Shown: piece by piece, positions 7,059 through 14,848 of the stretch
Layout of the letters: each line of letters begins with the position of its first letter
How positions within the stretch are numbered: position 1 is the first letter of the stretch
Assembly: GCA_022772675.1 (NCBI GenBank)
Contig: JALEZW010000040.1
Location: 1 to 39,379, forward strand
Source: Agathobacter sp.
Lineage (GTDB): Bacteria; Bacillota; Clostridia; Lachnospirales; Lachnospiraceae
Length of the DNA: 39,379 bases
Direction: 5' to 3'
Notes under the pieces: generated by a model
The model's database searches: none
What the model was told of the DNA's origin: nothing
The model's input: the letters and a program-made list of their open reading frames with translations, nothing else
Program-made: the position numbers and the translations under genes

Positions 7059-8126
7059 TTGGATCTCACAAACCGACTGGCTGTTTCCTATTATCAGGTC
7101 ATTGCAGTCTTAAATGAAGAGCACCATATTTACCTGGTACAGCATCAGGAAACGCACAAAATATATGTCAAAAAAATACTCGATGTCTACAATATAGACA
7201 TTTACAGGCAATTACATACTTCCCCTGTAACCGGTATTCCGAGAATCATCGATTACTGCGAAGAAAACAATCAGCTGATTGTGATTGAAGAATTTATCTC
7301 CGGAGACTCACTGGAGGATAAATTAAATTGTTCTTCCCTCACACTGGAAGACATTCTTCACTATATGTTCGATTTATGCGATATTCTGGAACAACTTCAT
7401 TCCAGGGAACCAGCCATTATTCACCGCGACATCAAGCCATCCAATGTCATTATTACGAATTATAATCGTGCGGTGCTGCTGGACTTTAATGCTGCAAAAT
7501 ATTTTTCAGCGCAATCCAAAGAAGATACGGTTTTATTGGGAACCCATGGCTATGCTGCCCCTGAACAGTATGGATTCGGAGCTTCCTCTCCCCAGACAGA
7601 TATTTATTCTCTTGGAGTCCTGTTAAAGGAAATGCTTGCATCCATCCATAACCCTTCAAAGAATCTGGAAATAATTGCCGATACCTGTACCCAGCTGGAT
7701 CCTTCCAAGCGTTACCAAAGTGTTGCCAAACTGAGAAACGAACTGTGTACCTCTTTTCAAACACAAGTCCCGGTTCAGAAACTGTCAAAACGATCCAACT
7801 TACTGCCGCCCGGATATCGCACAAAAACTCCCTGGAAAATGTTTATTGCGTCCATCGTTTATCTGTTCATCATATGGCTCTCCCTGACACTGGAAGTGGA
7901 GAACACTTATGGGTTCACCTTATGGTTTGAGCGATTTTTCTGTTTATCGATGATGCTGTGTATTGTGTTTGGATGTTTTAATTATCTTGATATCCAACGG
8001 TTCATGCCACTATGTAAACACAAAAACAAACTTATCCACTATATTGGAATTGTGCTTCTGAACATCTGCATCATTAGCGGTTTTCTGATAACCATGCTTG
8101 TCCTTGAAACACTTCTTTCTCTTTGA
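7059..8126 (+). CDS. Membrane-anchored Ser/Thr protein kinase
   Basis: A eukaryote-like (Hanks-type) kinase domain is followed by membrane segments. From the proposed start, Lys38/39 (YVKKIL) is the N-lobe lysine, HRDIKPSN (122-129) the catalytic loop, DFNAAKY (from 142) the metal-binding segment with Asn instead of Gly, and APEQYG (167-172) the activation-segment end. The glycine-rich loop is degenerate. Three hydrophobic segments lie near 261-278, 292-308 and 325-351; no extracellular sensor domain is present. The TTG at 7059 is preferred because GAAAGGA lies 8 bases upstream and the protein then starts LDLTNRLAVSYY, as I recall for relatives. The ATG at 7008 lacks a ribosome site. Substrate unknown. 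Confidence 0.85.
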   Translation: MDLTNRLAVSYYQVIAVLNEEHHIYLVQHQETHKIYVKKILDVYNIDIYRQLHTSPVTGIPRIIDYCEENNQLIVIEEFISGDSLEDKLNCSSLTLEDILHYMFDLCDILEQLHSREPAIIHRDIKPSNVIITNYNRAVLLDFNAAKYFSAQSKEDTVLLGTHGYAAPEQYGFGASSPQTDIYSLGVLLKEMLASIHNPSKNLEIIADTCTQLDPSKRYQSVAKLRNELCTSFQTQVPVQKLSKRSNLLPPGYRTKTPWKMFIASIVYLFIIWLSLTLEVENTYGFTLWFERFFCLSMMLCIVFGCFNYLDIQRFMPLCKHKNKLIHYIGIVLLNICIISGFLITMLVLETLLSL

Positions 8127-8183
8127 TTATAGCACCTTTTTGTGTCTTTGTTTCCACCATGGCGGTGGCAATTTGCTTTTTTT

Positions 8184-8379
8184 GTAACTCTTCAGAACCC
8201 CTTAGAATTAGATAATCAGAATCGTCATGCTTGCATGTAAGAGGCTGATTATCTAATTCGTAAGGTGGCTCGGATAGAGTCACCGCCCCATATATGAGCA
8301 AAATTAGCTGCAAAGCAGCGAGAAAGCACGTGAAACGTGCGGTTTTGCGAATGTATGGGGAGGGGTTCTGAATAGTTAC
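8184..8379. mobile_element. Element family C, intact copy (196 bp), highly structured
   Basis: The ends GTAACTCTTCAGAACCCCT and AGGGGTTCTGAATAGTTAC are inverted repeats matching at 18 of 19 positions. Inside, GAATTAGATAATCAG pairs perfectly with CTGATTATCTAATTC around CATGC-TT-GCATG. A second module folds as a three-way junction: CCCCATA (8286-8292) with TATGGGG (8354-8360), GCAAAA (8298-8303) with TTTTGC (8343-8348), then hairpins GCTGC/GCAGC (8307-8319) and GCACGT/ACGTGC (8326-8340). No clear target duplication is seen; T-rich sequence lies on both sides. There is no coding content. It fills most of the 306-bp gap after the kinase. Confidence 0.75.
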
Positions 8380-8591
8380 TATTTTTTATTGTAACTAAGA
8401 TACTTTTATACATTATAATCAGGAGAAGACTTTTGAATGAAAATTTTGTGAATTACGAGGAGAAAAAATCTCTCCCCAAACTCTCTTATTTTCAGGGCGG
8501 AATTGACAAGCAGTATACTGACAAATATAATAGAAACAAACGAAAACATTTAGCGGTAAGGATATGGAATCGTTTCGAGGTGAAGACTTAT

Positions 8592-8934
8592 ATGGGGACA
8601 TATTTTAATCCAAATAATGAAAGTTTTACAAAAGATAAAAATAGTGAATTGTATATTGATAAGACAGGATTATTGGAATATTTGAACAGGGTTATCTGTA
8701 CCAATGCGAATTGTATCAGTGTCAGCCATGCCAGACGTTCTGGTAAATCCCACGCAGCTGGAATGATTGATGCCTATTACAGCTGTGGATGCGATTCAGC
8801 AGATCAAAGAGCGCAAATACCAGGGGGTGTTATCCGGATATAGCGATAGAATTTTACTGGTGGGTGTGAATTATGATGCTAATGGTGCAGAAAAAAAACA
8901 CACCTGTATAATAGAAGAGTGGTATACAAGTTAA
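8592..8934 (+). pseudogene. Decayed AAA-ATPase-like / PD-(D/E)XK protein (internal deletion)
   Basis: The N-terminal part (from MGTYFNPNNESF at 8592, through LYIDKTGLLEYLNRVICTNA and the P-loop-like SHARRSGKS) matches the start of the large AAA-ATPase-like/DUF1703 proteins common in gut Firmicutes. After YYSCGCDS the frame leaves the family and stops at 8843. A different frame from 8791 to 8934 encodes AIQQIKERKY...ILLVGVNYD...IIEEWYTS, which looks like the C-terminus of the same family. Roughly 100 N-terminal and 47 C-terminal residues remain of a protein usually over 500 residues. An internal deletion with a frame change is the simplest reading. The open frame extends upstream to a TTG at 8433 with AGGAGA before it, but that part is unfamiliar. 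Confidence 0.75.
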
Positions 8935-8969
8935 GCCAAAGAATTTTGAATTATTTATTTGAAGGTACC

Positions 8970-9953
8970 ATGATATTTCATATTTTAGCATTTGTAACCG
9001 GTTTCCTTCTGGATCTGTTGATCGGGGATCCCCACTGGCTGCCGCATCCCATCCGGCTGATCGGTGCGCTGATCTCAAAAATGGAGAGATTGAACCGGAA
9101 AGAATTAAATAACAGGCAGAAACTGTGGCGTGGCATAGTTATGGTTGTGTCTGTGGTGTTTCTCACCGCAGCGGTTACGTTACTTATTTTGCTGTTGGCA
9201 TACGAAATCCATCCCGCGGCAGGACTTGCAGTGGAGAGCATTATGACCTATCAGATTCTTGCCACCAGGTGTCTGAAGGTGGAGAGCATGAAGGTGTATG
9301 AGCGGCTTGCGGCACAGGATCTGCCGGGGGCAAGAGCGGCGGTTTCCATGATTGTCGGCAGGGACACTGCCGCACTGGATGAGATCGGTGTTGCGAAGGC
9401 TGCGATTGAGACCGTTGCGGAAAATTCATCGGATGGGGTGATTGCCCCCATGCTTTATCTTGCCATCGGAGGTCCGGTGCTGGGATTCGTGTATAAGGCA
9501 GTGAACACCATGGATTCCATGGTGGGCTATAAAAATGAAAAAAATCTTTATTTTGGAAGATGCGCAGCAAAGCTGGATGATGTGGTGAACTATATTCCAT
9601 CACGGATTGCAGCTTTATTCATGATAGCGGTAAGCTTTTTCCCGGGAAAGGCAGTTGGAAGAGCTTTTGATGGAAAGCATGCGTGGCGCATCTGGAGAAG
9701 CGACAGCAGAAAGCATGCAAGTCCAAATTCAGCGCAGACAGAGAGTGCCTGCGCAGGAAGCCTGGGTGTGCAGCTGGCGGGGGATGCAAGTTATTTCGGA
9801 CAGCTGGTAAAGAAACCCGCCATCGGCGATGCTTTGCGTCCGGTGGAATATGAGGACATCCCAAGAGCTAATGTACTGCTTTACAGGATGGCGTTTTTGT
9901 GCGAGATACTGTGTGTGATAGTGCTGGCATTAGTAATGTGTTGTTTCCATTGA
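8970..9953 (+). CDS. cbiB: Adenosylcobinamide-phosphate synthase
   Basis: CbiB/CobD(Pseudomonas) attaches aminopropanol or its phosphate to adenosylcobyric acid, making adenosylcobinamide (phosphate); it is a membrane protein. The 327-residue product begins MIFHILAFVTGFLLDLLIGD and continues with HWLPHPIRLIG, the family's standard N-terminus. NTMDSMVGYKNEKNLYFG and LDDVVNYIPSRI are conserved segments. Hydrophobic helices lie near 1-20, 55-85, 150-175 and at the C-terminus. The ATG at 8970 is chosen over an in-frame GTG at 8919 because of family alignment; its ribosome site (GAAGG) is weak and close. The gene starts 36 bp after the pseudogene ends and resumes the cobalamin cluster. Confidence 0.9.
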   Translation: MIFHILAFVTGFLLDLLIGDPHWLPHPIRLIGALISKMERLNRKELNNRQKLWRGIVMVVSVVFLTAAVTLLILLLAYEIHPAAGLAVESIMTYQILATRCLKVESMKVYERLAAQDLPGARAAVSMIVGRDTAALDEIGVAKAAIETVAENSSDGVIAPMLYLAIGGPVLGFVYKAVNTMDSMVGYKNEKNLYFGRCAAKLDDVVNYIPSRIAALFMIAVSFFPGKAVGRAFDGKHAWRIWRSDSRKHASPNSAQTESACAGSLGVQLAGDASYFGQLVKKPAIGDALRPVEYEDIPRANVLLYRMAFLCEILCVIVLALVMCCFH

Positions 9954-9978
9954 AGCAGGAAAGGCTGGTAATGACGTA

Positions 9979-11745
9979 ATGAGAACGGAATATATGCATA
10001 TAAAAGAATCCTCTGCCGGCGGCATTCTGCTTATCGCCGTAAACGCAAAATACATACACTCGAACCTGGCGGTGTATTCTCTTAAAGCCTATGCCGGAAA
10101 GCAGGGGATGGAAACGGATCTTGCGGAGTATACCATCAACCAGCCTGTGGAAGCAGTTTTAAGAGATATTTATGACAGGAAACCAGCGGTTTTGTGTTTT
10201 TCCTGTTATATCTGGAATATTGAATATGTAAAGGAACTGGTTACGGAATTTCATAAGATCCGGCAGTCGGTTCCTATCTGGCTGGGAGGACCGGAGGTCT
10301 CTTTCCGAACCGAAGAATTTTTGCGGGAAAATCCGGGAGTGACGGGCATTATGATGGGAGAGGGGGAACGCACCTTTTCCCTGTTGTGCCGCCATTATCT
10401 GGATGGACCAGGTGTACAGGAACTGGCGGAGATACCTGGGATTGCTTACCGGGATGAGGAGAACAGCATTCGTGTGAATTCGCAGGCAGACCCTATGGAC
10501 ATGGATGAACTTCCCTTTTGCTACAGTAATCTGGAACAGTTTGAAAACCGGATCATTTACTACGAATCCAGCCGAGGCTGCCCTTTTTCCTGTTCCTACT
10601 GCCTGTCGTCGGTGGACAAGCATCTCAGGATGCGGAGCCTGCCCCTGGTTTATGAGGAACTGCAGTTTTTCCTGGATCATCGGGTGCCGCAGGTGAAATT
10701 TGTGGACCGGACCTTTAATTGTAATCACGAGCATGCTCTTGGAATCTGGCAGTTTATCAGGGAGAGCGATAACGGAGTGACGAATTTTCATTTTGAGGTA
10801 TCGGCGGATCTTCTGAATGAGGAGGAGCTTTCGCTGCTGGAAAAAATGCGTCCGGGGCTGGTGCAGCTGGAAATCGGGGTGCAGTCCACCAACCGGGAGA
10901 CCATTCACGAGATTCGGAGAGTGATGGATCTGGACCGGTTGAAAGCAGTCGTACAGCGAGTCAAAAAAGGCGGAAATATCCACCAGCATCTGGATTTGAT
11001 TGCCGGATTGCCCTATGAGGATTATGAGTCTTTTCGCAGATCTTTTGATGAAATCTACCGGTTGAAAATCCAGCAGCTGCAGCTGGGATTCCTGAAAGTG
11101 CTTAAAGGCTCCTATATGTATGAAATGGCGGAACCCTATCAGCTTTTGTACCGGGATAAGCCGCCCTACGAGGTTCTGCAGAGCCGGTGGCTGTCCTATG
11201 AGGACATCCAACGCATCAAGCTGGTGGAGGAAATGCTGGAAATTCACTACAACAGCGGACAGTTTTTACGAACCCTTGCAGTTCTGGAACTGCAGTATGA
11301 CAGCCCTTTTGAGATGTATCTGCAGCTTGCCTGTTTTTATCGGGAAAAGGGTCTTGATCAGATGAGCCACACCCGCCTTGCAAGAGCTGAGATTCTTTAT
11401 GACTTTGCGGTGCAGAAGGATCCGGACCATGAGAATTTGTATGGAGAGACACTGCTGTTTGATCTGTATATCCGGGAAAACATAAAGGCAAGACCAAAAT
11501 GGGCACAGGAGCTTTCCGGCTTTCATAAAGAGTCAGCGAAGCTTTTGCGGAATCTGGGCTATGAGAAAAAATACTGCCATCTGGAACCCTTCCACTATGC
11601 GGTGGAACAGATTCAGAAGTGGGATATGCTTTCCGGTTACAGTGATATTGTTTACGTTGAGGAGCCCCGGCTGCTTTTGTTCGATTATGAGAAACGAAGC
11701 ACTTATAGCAGAGAGGCGGCATGTACTATTTTATACGGGACGTAA
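9979..11745 (+). CDS. Class B-like radical SAM protein with DUF4080 C-terminus
   Basis: The 588-residue protein has an N-terminal B12-binding-like domain (about 15-150, beginning LLIAVNAKYIHSNLAVYSL). Next comes a radical SAM core with CPFSCSYC (Cys201, Cys205, Cys208), the CxxxCxxC ligand set for the 4Fe-4S cluster. A C-terminal region of DUF4080 type follows. No classical DxHxxG cobalamin-binding motif is visible, so cobalamin binding is not assured. The reaction is unknown. It lies 25 bp after cbiB, inside the cobalamin cluster, which may only reflect dependence on a corrinoid. The ATG at 9979 has no strong ribosome site; the ATG at 9994 is an alternative. Confidence 0.85.
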   Translation: MRTEYMHIKESSAGGILLIAVNAKYIHSNLAVYSLKAYAGKQGMETDLAEYTINQPVEAVLRDIYDRKPAVLCFSCYIWNIEYVKELVTEFHKIRQSVPIWLGGPEVSFRTEEFLRENPGVTGIMMGEGERTFSLLCRHYLDGPGVQELAEIPGIAYRDEENSIRVNSQADPMDMDELPFCYSNLEQFENRIIYYESSRGCPFSCSYCLSSVDKHLRMRSLPLVYEELQFFLDHRVPQVKFVDRTFNCNHEHALGIWQFIRESDNGVTNFHFEVSADLLNEEELSLLEKMRPGLVQLEIGVQSTNRETIHEIRRVMDLDRLKAVVQRVKKGGNIHQHLDLIAGLPYEDYESFRRSFDEIYRLKIQQLQLGFLKVLKGSYMYEMAEPYQLLYRDKPPYEVLQSRWLSYEDIQRIKLVEEMLEIHYNSGQFLRTLAVLELQYDSPFEMYLQLACFYREKGLDQMSHTRLARAEILYDFAVQKDPDHENLYGETLLFDLYIRENIKARPKWAQELSGFHKESAKLLRNLGYEKKYCHLEPFHYAVEQIQKWDMLSGYSDIVYVEEPRLLLFDYEKRSTYSREAACTILYGT

Positions 11746-11791
11746 ATGATACAGGAAGAAAATAAATTAGCAAAAGACGGAGGAATCAGCC

Positions 11792-12697
11792 ATGGATGTA
11801 AAAAGTGCTGAAAAATTTATGCATCAGAACGCCAGACCGTTGGATCTGGCAAGATGGCAGTATTTGTTTGAAAATGGCAGCAGGGAAAATGTTCTAAAGA
11901 TTCTTGCCATGTATCAAAATGGAGATGGGGGCTTTGGCCATGCATTGGAGGCAGACTGCTGGAATCCGGAATCTTCTCCGATTCAGACATGGGCGGCAAC
12001 AGAGATTATCCGGGAAATAAATCTGGAAAATGCAGGGCACCCGGTTGTTCGGGGGATCCTTCGCTATTTGGAAAACACGAAGGATTTTGACGGACACAGA
12101 TGGTCCAATACCATACCTTCCAATGACCAATATCCCCATGCGCCATGGTGGAACTATGCTCCCGCAGAGGAAATCAATTATAATCCAACAGCATCCCTGA
12201 TAGGCTTTATTTTCCGCTATGCAAGCCCGGAAAGCAGCCTGTATCGAATGGCGGAAGGTCTGTTGAATGAGGCATATTCCTATTTTAAGGAGAACTGTCC
12301 GATGGAATCCATGCACACGGTTTCCTGTTTTGTGGAGTTGTATGAGGATTTATCCCAGGGTGGATTGGATTTCATTGACCTGAATGAATTTGAAAAGCTG
12401 CTCCGTGGGCAGATTGCCCATGTATTGACAGAGGATACCTCTGTATGGGCAACAGAATATGTATGCAAACCGTCACTGTTTATTCATTCCCGGAACAGTC
12501 ATTTTTATCCGGATCATAAAGAACTTTGTGAATATGAATGCCATTTTCTCTCTGAGACACAGGAATCCGATGGAACCTGGGCTGTTACTTGGGACTGGGG
12601 CTGTTATCCGGAACAATGGCATATCAGTAAGAACTGGTGGAAGGCGGATTTGGTCCTGAAAAATGTAAAGTTTTATCGAAGTATGAAGGTGGATTGA
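11792..12697 (+). CDS. Terpene-cyclase-fold (prenyltransferase/squalene oxidase-like) protein, unknown role
   Basis: The 301-residue soluble protein has a repeat pattern of alpha/alpha-barrel proteins: NGDGGFGHALEAD near 45-60 and ESDGTWAVTWDWG near 253-265 resemble the QW/GGFG repeats of squalene cyclases and prenyltransferases. It is too short for a squalene cyclase, and no DxDD or cyclase acid motif is evident, so catalysis is uncertain. GACGGAGGA precedes the ATG. It sits between the radical SAM gene and cobD on the same strand. Pairing with the radical SAM gene suggests a shared job, but none can be named. I do not recognise a characterised member. Confidence 0.65.
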   Translation: MDVKSAEKFMHQNARPLDLARWQYLFENGSRENVLKILAMYQNGDGGFGHALEADCWNPESSPIQTWAATEIIREINLENAGHPVVRGILRYLENTKDFDGHRWSNTIPSNDQYPHAPWWNYAPAEEINYNPTASLIGFIFRYASPESSLYRMAEGLLNEAYSYFKENCPMESMHTVSCFVELYEDLSQGGLDFIDLNEFEKLLRGQIAHVLTEDTSVWATEYVCKPSLFIHSRNSHFYPDHKELCEYECHFLSETQESDGTWAVTWDWGCYPEQWHISKNWWKADLVLKNVKFYRSMKVD

Positions 12698-12722
12698 ATT
12701 CTGACAAAAGATAGCATATACT
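12694..12722 (+). promoter_or_regulatory. Candidate internal promoter before cobD
   Basis: TTGAAT (12694-12699) and TATACT (12717-12722) are separated by exactly 17 bp. They begin at the 3' end of the preceding gene. The predicted start (about 12729) leaves a leader of about 15 nt that still contains the GGAGG ribosome site of cobD. Confidence 0.4.
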
Positions 12723-12743
12723 AAGGAAAAATGGAGGCAGCCC

Positions 12744-13850
12744 ATGTCCATACAGCGTTCCGCCCACGGCGGTGATATTTATGAAAATCAGGTAAAATAT
12801 GATTTTTCTGTCAACACCAATTTTCTTCCCTTAGCGGAGTCTGTCAGGGAAAAAATCGCGCAATCGGTTACAGTAATGGATTGCTATCCCCAGTACCAAA
12901 ATGTGCGCATCCGGCAGGCGATTGCGCAGACGTTATCCCTTTCTGACAGTCAGGTTCTGTGTGGAAACGGTGCATCGGAGCTGTTTGCAGCAGTCATCCA
13001 TGCAGTCCGGCCGCAAAAAGTGGTTATTCCAGTGCCTTCTTTTTCCGGCTACGAGTGGGCTGCCCATATGGTAGATGCAGAAATATGTTTTGTTCCCCTC
13101 AGAGAGGAAAATAATTTTGAAATAACAGACAGGATACAGGCTTTTTTAGAGGGGGCACAGCTGCTTTTTCTGGCGAGCCCTGCAAATCCGGTGGGGAATG
13201 TTATCGGGGAGCCTGTTCTGCGGGAGATATTGTGGGAGTGTCAGAGAAGGAACATTACCGTCATTTTGGATGAGTGTTTTATCGGGTTTACCGGGAAAAA
13301 GGGATATGCAGAATGGATTCGGGAGTTTACCAATCTGGTGGTTGTCCGCGCTTTTACCAAGCTGTATGGGATTCCCGGTATCCGGCTGGGATATCTGATT
13401 GCGGAGGAAGCATTCTGCGCAAAAGTGGCGCGGCAGCTTCCAGAGTGGAATGTTTCCGCGGTTGCGCAGCAGGCGGGGCTTGCGATTCTTGGAAATGACC
13501 GGGAAAAAGCGTGGAACCGTGAGCAATATGTGGAAGAAACTGTAAGATGTGTACGGCAGGAGCGGGAATTTTTAGTGGGCGGGGTAAAGAAGATTTTGGG
13601 AGATGAGATAACCATTTTTCCATCGGAAGCAAATTTTCTTCTTTTGAAGACCCGATATCCACTGTATGAAAGTCTGCTTGCCCGGGGAATACTGATTCGG
13701 GACTGTGCAAATTACAGAGGACTGGGAGACGGGTATTACCGGATTGCAGTAAAGGATCATGCAGCAAACGAGATCCTGTTGAAGATACTTTCCGGTGTCA
13801 CCGCCCATTCATCCCTCCAAGAGCCCTGGCGGCACGGAATTTTTCAATAA
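12744..13850 (+). CDS. cobD: Threonine-phosphate decarboxylase (PLP aminotransferase fold)
   Basis: CobD decarboxylates L-threonine phosphate to (R)-1-amino-2-propanol phosphate, the linker that CbiB attaches. The 368-residue protein belongs to the histidinol-phosphate aminotransferase-like group. It begins RSAHGGDIYE, as in CobD proteins, and has CGNGASEL for phosphate binding, ASPANPVGN, and the PLP lysine in RAFTKLYGIPGIRLGY (Lys206). Histidinol-phosphate aminotransferase is the main alternative; the HGG start and the cobalamin context favour CobD. ATGGAGGCAGCCC precedes the ATG. A family A element begins within four bases of its TAA, and the element's target duplication includes the stop codon. 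Confidence 0.9.
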   Translation: MSIQRSAHGGDIYENQVKYDFSVNTNFLPLAESVREKIAQSVTVMDCYPQYQNVRIRQAIAQTLSLSDSQVLCGNGASELFAAVIHAVRPQKVVIPVPSFSGYEWAAHMVDAEICFVPLREENNFEITDRIQAFLEGAQLLFLASPANPVGNVIGEPVLREILWECQRRNITVILDECFIGFTGKKGYAEWIREFTNLVVVRAFTKLYGIPGIRLGYLIAEEAFCAKVARQLPEWNVSAVAQQAGLAILGNDREKAWNREQYVEETVRCVRQEREFLVGGVKKILGDEITIFPSEANFLLLKTRYPLYESLLARGILIRDCANYRGLGDGYYRIAVKDHAANEILLKILSGVTAHSSLQEPWRHGIFQ

Positions 13851-13853
13851 TAT

Positions 13854-14072
13854 GATACAAGGGTCAACATGAGGAAAGTCGTCAAACCTTGATTGATGAT
13901 CATGTGATTTCCCTTGGAAAATCAACGGATTCCGGATGTGTATAGAATTGCGGGGTGCAAGACATCCGGTGGATGTCTGCTCTGCACAGCCCGGAGCGAA
14001 GCGTAGACTTGCGTAGCACCGGAGCAATTCGTGTATCAAATGAGGGACAAAATACCGTTTGACCTTCATATC
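13854..14072 (+). mobile_element. MITE-like element, family A, copy 2 (219 bp)
   Basis: It starts GATACAAGGGTCAA and ends TTGACCTTCATATC. AATAATAT flanks it directly on both sides (13846-13853 and 14073-14080). The interior differs from copy 1. It holds GATTTCCC-TT-GGAAAATC (13908-13925), the shared motif ATGTGTATAGAATTGCGGGG (13936-13955), and a hairpin GTGCA-AGACATCC-GGT-GGATGTCT...TGCAC. It separates cobD from cbiC without interrupting either frame. Confidence 0.75.
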
Positions 14073-14095
14073 AATAATATTAAGGAAATTATAGC

Positions 14096-14749
14096 ATGGA
14101 AAAGCAGGAGAAACTGGACAAATTAGAAAATATAGAGTATATTCTTCCGGATGAAATAGAAAAACGGAGTTTTGCGATTATTACAGAAGAGCTGGCCGCC
14201 CGGGGCATTGTTCTCCCAAAAGATCAGGAGCCTGTTACGAAGCGGGTGATCCACACCAGTGCAGATTTTGATTATGCAAAGACCATGACCTATTCCCCGG
14301 ATGCAGTTGCCATTGCAAAGAAACTGATTACAAGTGGTGCAGATATTGTGACGGACACCAATATGGCACTTTCCGGCATCAACAGGAAGCGTCTGGCGGC
14401 ATATGGGGGGCAGGTACATTGTTTTATGGCAGATGAGGATGTGGCCCGGGAGGCAAAGGAGCGGCAGATTACCCGGGCAGCTGTCAGTATGGAACATGCA
14501 GCGAAGCTAAAAAAGCCTGTCATTTTTGCTATTGGAAATGCCCCGACGGCCTTAATTTCCCTGTATGAACGGATGCAGGAAAGTGACTTTAGACCGGCTT
14601 TTATCATCGGGGTGCCGGTGGGATTTGTGAATGTGGTGGCGGCAAAGGAGCTGATTATGAAAACCGATGTGCCCTATATCATAAACCGTGGGCGAAAGGG
14701 CGGCAGCAATGTGGCGGCGGCTATTGTGAATGCCCTGATTTATCTGTAA
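14096..14749 (+). CDS. cbiC: Cobalt-precorrin-8 methylmutase
   Basis: CbiC moves the methyl group from C-11 to C-12, turning cobalt-precorrin-8 into cobyrinic acid. The 217-residue protein has the conserved catalytic histidine in KRVIHTSADFDYA (His53). It also has the family segments ADIVTDTNMALSGI, FAIGNAPTAL and VGFVNVVAAKE, and ends RKGGSNVAAAIVNALI. A ribosome site (AAGGAAA) lies about 10 bases before the ATG. The upstream gap is almost wholly the family A element, so any promoter here came with or after that insertion. Confidence 0.93.
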   Translation: MEKQEKLDKLENIEYILPDEIEKRSFAIITEELAARGIVLPKDQEPVTKRVIHTSADFDYAKTMTYSPDAVAIAKKLITSGADIVTDTNMALSGINRKRLAAYGGQVHCFMADEDVAREAKERQITRAAVSMEHAAKLKKPVIFAIGNAPTALISLYERMQESDFRPAFIIGVPVGFVNVVAAKELIMKTDVPYIINRGRKGGSNVAAAIVNALIYL

Positions 14750-14848
14750 GATGGATTCTGCATGGATGCAGAATTGTAGCAGCAATTCGTATATCGGTGA
14801 GGGGCAGTACTCACATCATTTAAATGATAATGCGGCAGGAGTAAGGGA
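14750..14848 (+). repeat. Short palindromes and degenerate family A right end between cbiC and cbiD
   Basis: ATTCTGCAT-GG-ATGCAGAAT (14755-14774) is a perfect 9-bp hairpin. It is followed by GCAATTCGTATATC..TGAGGGGCA, which resembles the right-end interior of family A copy 2 (GCAATTCGTGTATC..TGAGGGACA). ATCATTTAAATGAT (14815-14828) is a perfect palindrome just before the cbiD ribosome site. No terminator T-run follows. Confidence 0.4.

Noticed and set aside
8074..8313. Minus-strand frame overlapping the kinase 3' end
   Set aside because: Most of it is the inverted-repeat element at 8184-8379, whose structure explains the sequence.
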